A stretch of DNA of 64,000 nt from Impatiens glandulifera (Eukaryota; Streptophyta; Magnoliopsida; Ericales; Balsaminaceae): the NCBI RefSeq assembly GCF_907164915.1, contig NC_061869.1:21491125-21555124 (forward strand), read 5' to 3'. Shown piece after piece: positions 60,975 through 64,000 of this stretch (position 1 is the stretch's first letter; every line of letters begins with the position of its first letter). The translations under genes were made by a program, and so were the position numbers. Below the pieces are notes generated by a model that was not told the origin of the DNA, ran no database searches, and worked only from the letters and a program-made list of their open reading frames with translations.

Positions 60975-62824
60975 TGATAGGATCGGCTTTATCAATAGAG
61001 ACGGGGGTCTGGCAATTGATGAAAGATTTATGAAAAACGTTTGAAAGAAATCTTGTTTGAGATTTGATTCACTTTCTATTCTACGCAAACCCTTATAATC
61101 ACTTGAAACAGAATCAAGTGCGGAAATGTTTACTTAGGTTTGAAGCTTAAGATCAAGAATGAAAAGATGACAGAAAAGAACAACACAATAGTTTGTTTAT
61201 GGATGTTCGGAGCAAACTCTCCTACGTCACCCCTTCTTCCAACCACCAGAAGGATTCACTATAATATGCTTTCAATCAAATACAGTTTGCACGAATAACT
61301 CACTGTTGAACATAAAAGACTCTGTTCAACTTACAATATGATGAATATCACTCAACTAAAATGATGCTTTGATTCTAACTCTCTATTGATTAACACACAG
61401 TACAACCAGGAAAGCAGCTAACAGTTTGAATGTTCAAGAGCTTGATTTCACAGTAATTCCAGAGACACTTCTTAGAATGCGAATGATAGATTGAATGCTC
61501 GAGAGATTGTCCATTGTCCTTTAGATTCTTTAAATAATGCACAGGTACCAACAGTCGAATCTTCATACTGATACGTGTCACTCTTCCTTTGGAACGCCTT
61601 CATAGTACACAGAAGACTTTGAATACAAGGATCATGGCCGTACACAGTAGGTAGTGCACCAAATATTCTTCAGAGATTTACCTACAAAACAAGTAGTGGG
61701 AAGAATATTCGCTTACGTGTCATTGGTTGATTGGTTACATCCATCTATCGTACTGATCTTCACTAGAAAGTGGAGCAGGAGTAGCATACAACTATAGCAC
61801 GTGGGTAGGCGGGTGCTAGCTTCAAGCAACTGCTTAAGAAAGGCATTAGACATATTTTAATTAGACGACCTCGTCTAATGAAATCAAACATCACCGTCTA
61901 ATAACATAATCCATTAGACCACATGGTGTAATGGGATTAGACTTACGTCTAATTACAATCAGTTCAGACTAATCTGAAGGAGTTAGACTGCACGTCTAAC
62001 TTTCACAAGTTAGACTGCACGTCTAACTTTCACAAGTTAGACTGCACGTCTAACTTTCACAAGTTAGACTGCACGTCTAATTTTCACAAGTTAGACTGCA
62101 CGTCTAACTTTCTCTTTCCATTAGACTGCACGTCTAACTCCACAAGTTAGACTGCACGTCTAATTACGGTTCTACTTCAGACTAGTCTGAAGGAGTTAGA
62201 ATGCACGTCTAACTTTCACAATCCATTATAATTGCACGTCTAACTCCACGAGTTAGACTGCACGTCTAATTACGGTTCTACTTCAGACTAGTCTGAAAGA
62301 GTTAGACTGCACGTCTAACTTTCACAATCCAGTAGACTGCACGTCTAACTCCATGAGTTAGACTGCACGTCTAATTACGATTCTATTAGACTACACGTCT
62401 AACTCCACGAGTTAGACTGCACGTCTAATTACGAGTCTATTAGACTGCACGTCTAACTCCATGAGTTAGACTACACGTCTAACTCCATGAGTTAGACTAC
62501 ACGTCTAATTACGAGTCTATTAGACTGGACGTCTAACTCCACGAGTTAGACTGCACGTCTAATTTCACTAGTTAGACTGTACGTCTAACACTGCTTAGTT
62601 AGACTACACGTCTAACTTCGTTAGTTAGACTGCACGTCTAACACCATGCATTTAATACCAAATCGATCTAATGAACCTCATTAGAACCAAGTCTTATGAA
62701 ATCTGATTTCGATACACCTGCATCAAAAATAATTAGACGCATAGATTATTCATTCATCATTTCATCATCAAAATTCCAATAGTCAAACTATTTCAACACT
62801 TAGTAAAAATAATTTGACCCAACA
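60975..62824 (-). repeat. 5' LTR of element 2
   Basis: 1,850 bases; same order as the 3' LTR. The conserved block containing CCTACGTCACCCCTTCTTCC (about 61221-61240) corresponds to that at 53275-53294 and, inverted, to 2526-2545 of element 1. Confidence 0.93.
61858..62643. repeat. Palindromic TTAGAC..GTCTAA array in 5' LTR
   Basis: About 23 core units by eye. The first five are nearly pure AAGTTAGACTGCACGTCTAA units with TTTCAC spacers, an expansion absent from the other LTR. Confidence 0.95.
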
Positions 62825-62829
62825 ATATT

Positions 62830-63798
62830 AAAATTTAATAAAAAAAATGAAACTCTTCACTTAAGATAAAACTCTTCACTTAAGGTGATATTTTAGGTAG
62901 GAAACAAATTCTTAACTATTTATAAACGAGATTAGTTTATGAGCTCAACTAAATAAATATGAGTCGAGCTCTAATTCTAATATAAGAAATGGATTAACAC
63001 ATTTATAAATTAGTTTACGCGCTCTATCACTAAGTACGAGACTTCACTAACATATAAACGAGCTCATTATGAGATGAGTTTGAGCAATTCATGAGCTCAA
63101 CTATATAGATACAGGTCGAGCTTGAGTTTTAGTATCAAAAAGGATTTACCATTTATAATATTAGTTTACGTGCTTTATGTTATAACGAAAATACAAGAAA
63201 TGACATAAACAATAAAAAACACAAATTTAATGAGGTTCACCAAGATAAAACTTGACTATGTCCATCAGAAAGAGATAATATTATTAAAGAGATCAAAATA
63301 AAAAATACATTATGATAATCTATGGTTATGACGCGAGTTTATATAACACTCGGTCTCCCCCAAAATCCTAACAGATATAGAACTAAGACTAAAAGTGATG
63401 TTCTCACGACAAAATTTTCAGCTTTCTAAAGTGTCCGACTACACATTTAAATAAGTCTCAACTAGGTAAACACCAATATCTTGGCAAAAAGTCTCCAAAA
63501 TATTATCACAATATTTTCTAAGTTGTATCACCATAATAAAATATCAGATTTCCTTTTGTGTTAATTTTATTTTCTTATATCAAAATTATTCACAAAAAGA
63601 TATAGTTTCATTTTGTTCAATATTTTCTTTCATTGTAACAAACAATTTAAGACTACTAAACAAATCTCCACATTGACTTAAATTCTCTCAAATGCCCTAA
63701 ATTCATTAGTCAATGCCATAATGTTATATCTCATCTTTCTTATCTAGAGTTGCTATAAGACATCTTAACAGTTTCATTAGTAAATATGAAATGGTACA
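62830..63798. other. Older repeat DNA right of the Sirevirus
   Basis: 62900-63150 continues the GAGCTC-rich repeat seen at 52830. 63220-63370 has a TTTAATGAGGTTCACCAAGAT / ACTCGGTCTCCCCC wording familiar from copia LTR-type repeats, with no boundaries found. No gene. Confidence 0.4.
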
Positions 63799-64000
63799 AA
63801 TGCATTAGTCAATGTCAGATGATTGAGATACATTAGTTAATTCCAGATGACCTAGATGCATTCCTTGATGCCGGATGACCCGAATGCATACGCCGAAGTC
63901 ATATGACCTAGATAAATTCGTCGATGTGGGATGACCTTAATGCATTTATTGATGTCGTATGACACAATGCATTCACCAATGCTGGATCACACATATGCAT
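63799..64000. repeat. About 28-bp minisatellite running off the window
   Basis: Seven to eight diverged units of the form ATGCATTCGTCGATGCCGGATGACCTAG are seen, with ATGCAT and GGATGACC most conserved. The array continues past the right edge. Confidence 0.8.

Larger units (their letters stand above)
53030..62824 (-). mobile_element. Full-length but inactive Sirevirus-like Ty1/copia element 2
   Basis: The 9.8-kb element is bounded by TGATAGGATCG...CCCAACA and a perfect 5-bp duplication ATATT (53025-53029, 62825-62829). Reading on the minus strand: 5' LTR, Met-tRNA PBS, gag, protease and pre-integrase, integrase, RT, RNase H, accessory ORF, polypurine tract, 3' LTR. RT phrases such as FEMSMMGELTFFLGLQ and the coiled gag C-terminus place it with SIRE-type elements. 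Stops, frameshifts, an apparent gag deletion and a lost integrase catalytic residue mean it cannot act by itself. Confidence 0.93.

Noticed and set aside
53905..62643. CRISPR-like array in the GTTAGAC repeats
   Set aside because: Spacers are themselves repeated, the arrays lie within LTRs and occur in both LTRs.

Overview
This window is nuclear DNA from a flowering plant, most likely a eudicot. It is very AT-rich, its genes are split by many short introns with GT/GC...AG borders, and it is dominated by LTR retrotransposons and small DNA transposons. The accessory ORFs of its Sirevirus-type elements resemble, from memory, proteins abundant in Lamiales (Gesneriaceae-like) genomes; that placement is tentative.

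Only three host genes are supported. (1) 24314-37083 (+): a 24-exon gene whose exons join in phase into a 1,077-residue ARM/HEAT-repeat protein of unknown function; one intron is GC-AG and several introns carry transposon debris. (2) 47147-49127 (+): a two-exon F-box/kelch protein of 436 residues, closest in my recollection to Arabidopsis At1g55270 (SAGL1). (3) 52168-52680 (-): a secreted DUF538 protein. Genes 2 and 3 converge and lie about 3 kb apart.

Layout: 1-2906 is the 3' end of a Sirevirus-like copia element (accessory ORF, duplicated polypurine tract, 3' LTR). 2907-24200 is a transposon graveyard: a LINE relic, a short retroposon with a 17-bp target duplication, a decayed copia element split by a 2.8-kb hAT element made of a huge inverted ACGTG-rich minisatellite, a 458/488-bp tandem duplication, a Harbinger-type MITE, one solo and one truncated Ty3/gypsy LTR, a Harbinger transposase relic, and a foldback interrupted by a second hAT element. 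The ARM gene follows. 37100-46850 is AT-rich with a third gypsy LTR (solo) and a tandem duplication. After the two small genes, 53030-62824 holds a complete but dead Sirevirus-like element on the minus strand (two LTRs, 5-bp target duplication, PBS, PPT, gag, protease/integrase, RT/RNase H, accessory ORF). The window ends in an approximately 28-bp minisatellite.

The most unusual signals are (a) the hAT element, whose interior is two opposed arrays of one 10-20-bp AAACGTG/CACGTTT unit, and (b) the two Sirevirus-like elements. Each of these fills its LTR with its own short palindromic word (TTAGAC..GTCTAA in one, AACCGG in the other), although they share a conserved LTR block and carry an accessory ORF in the same position.
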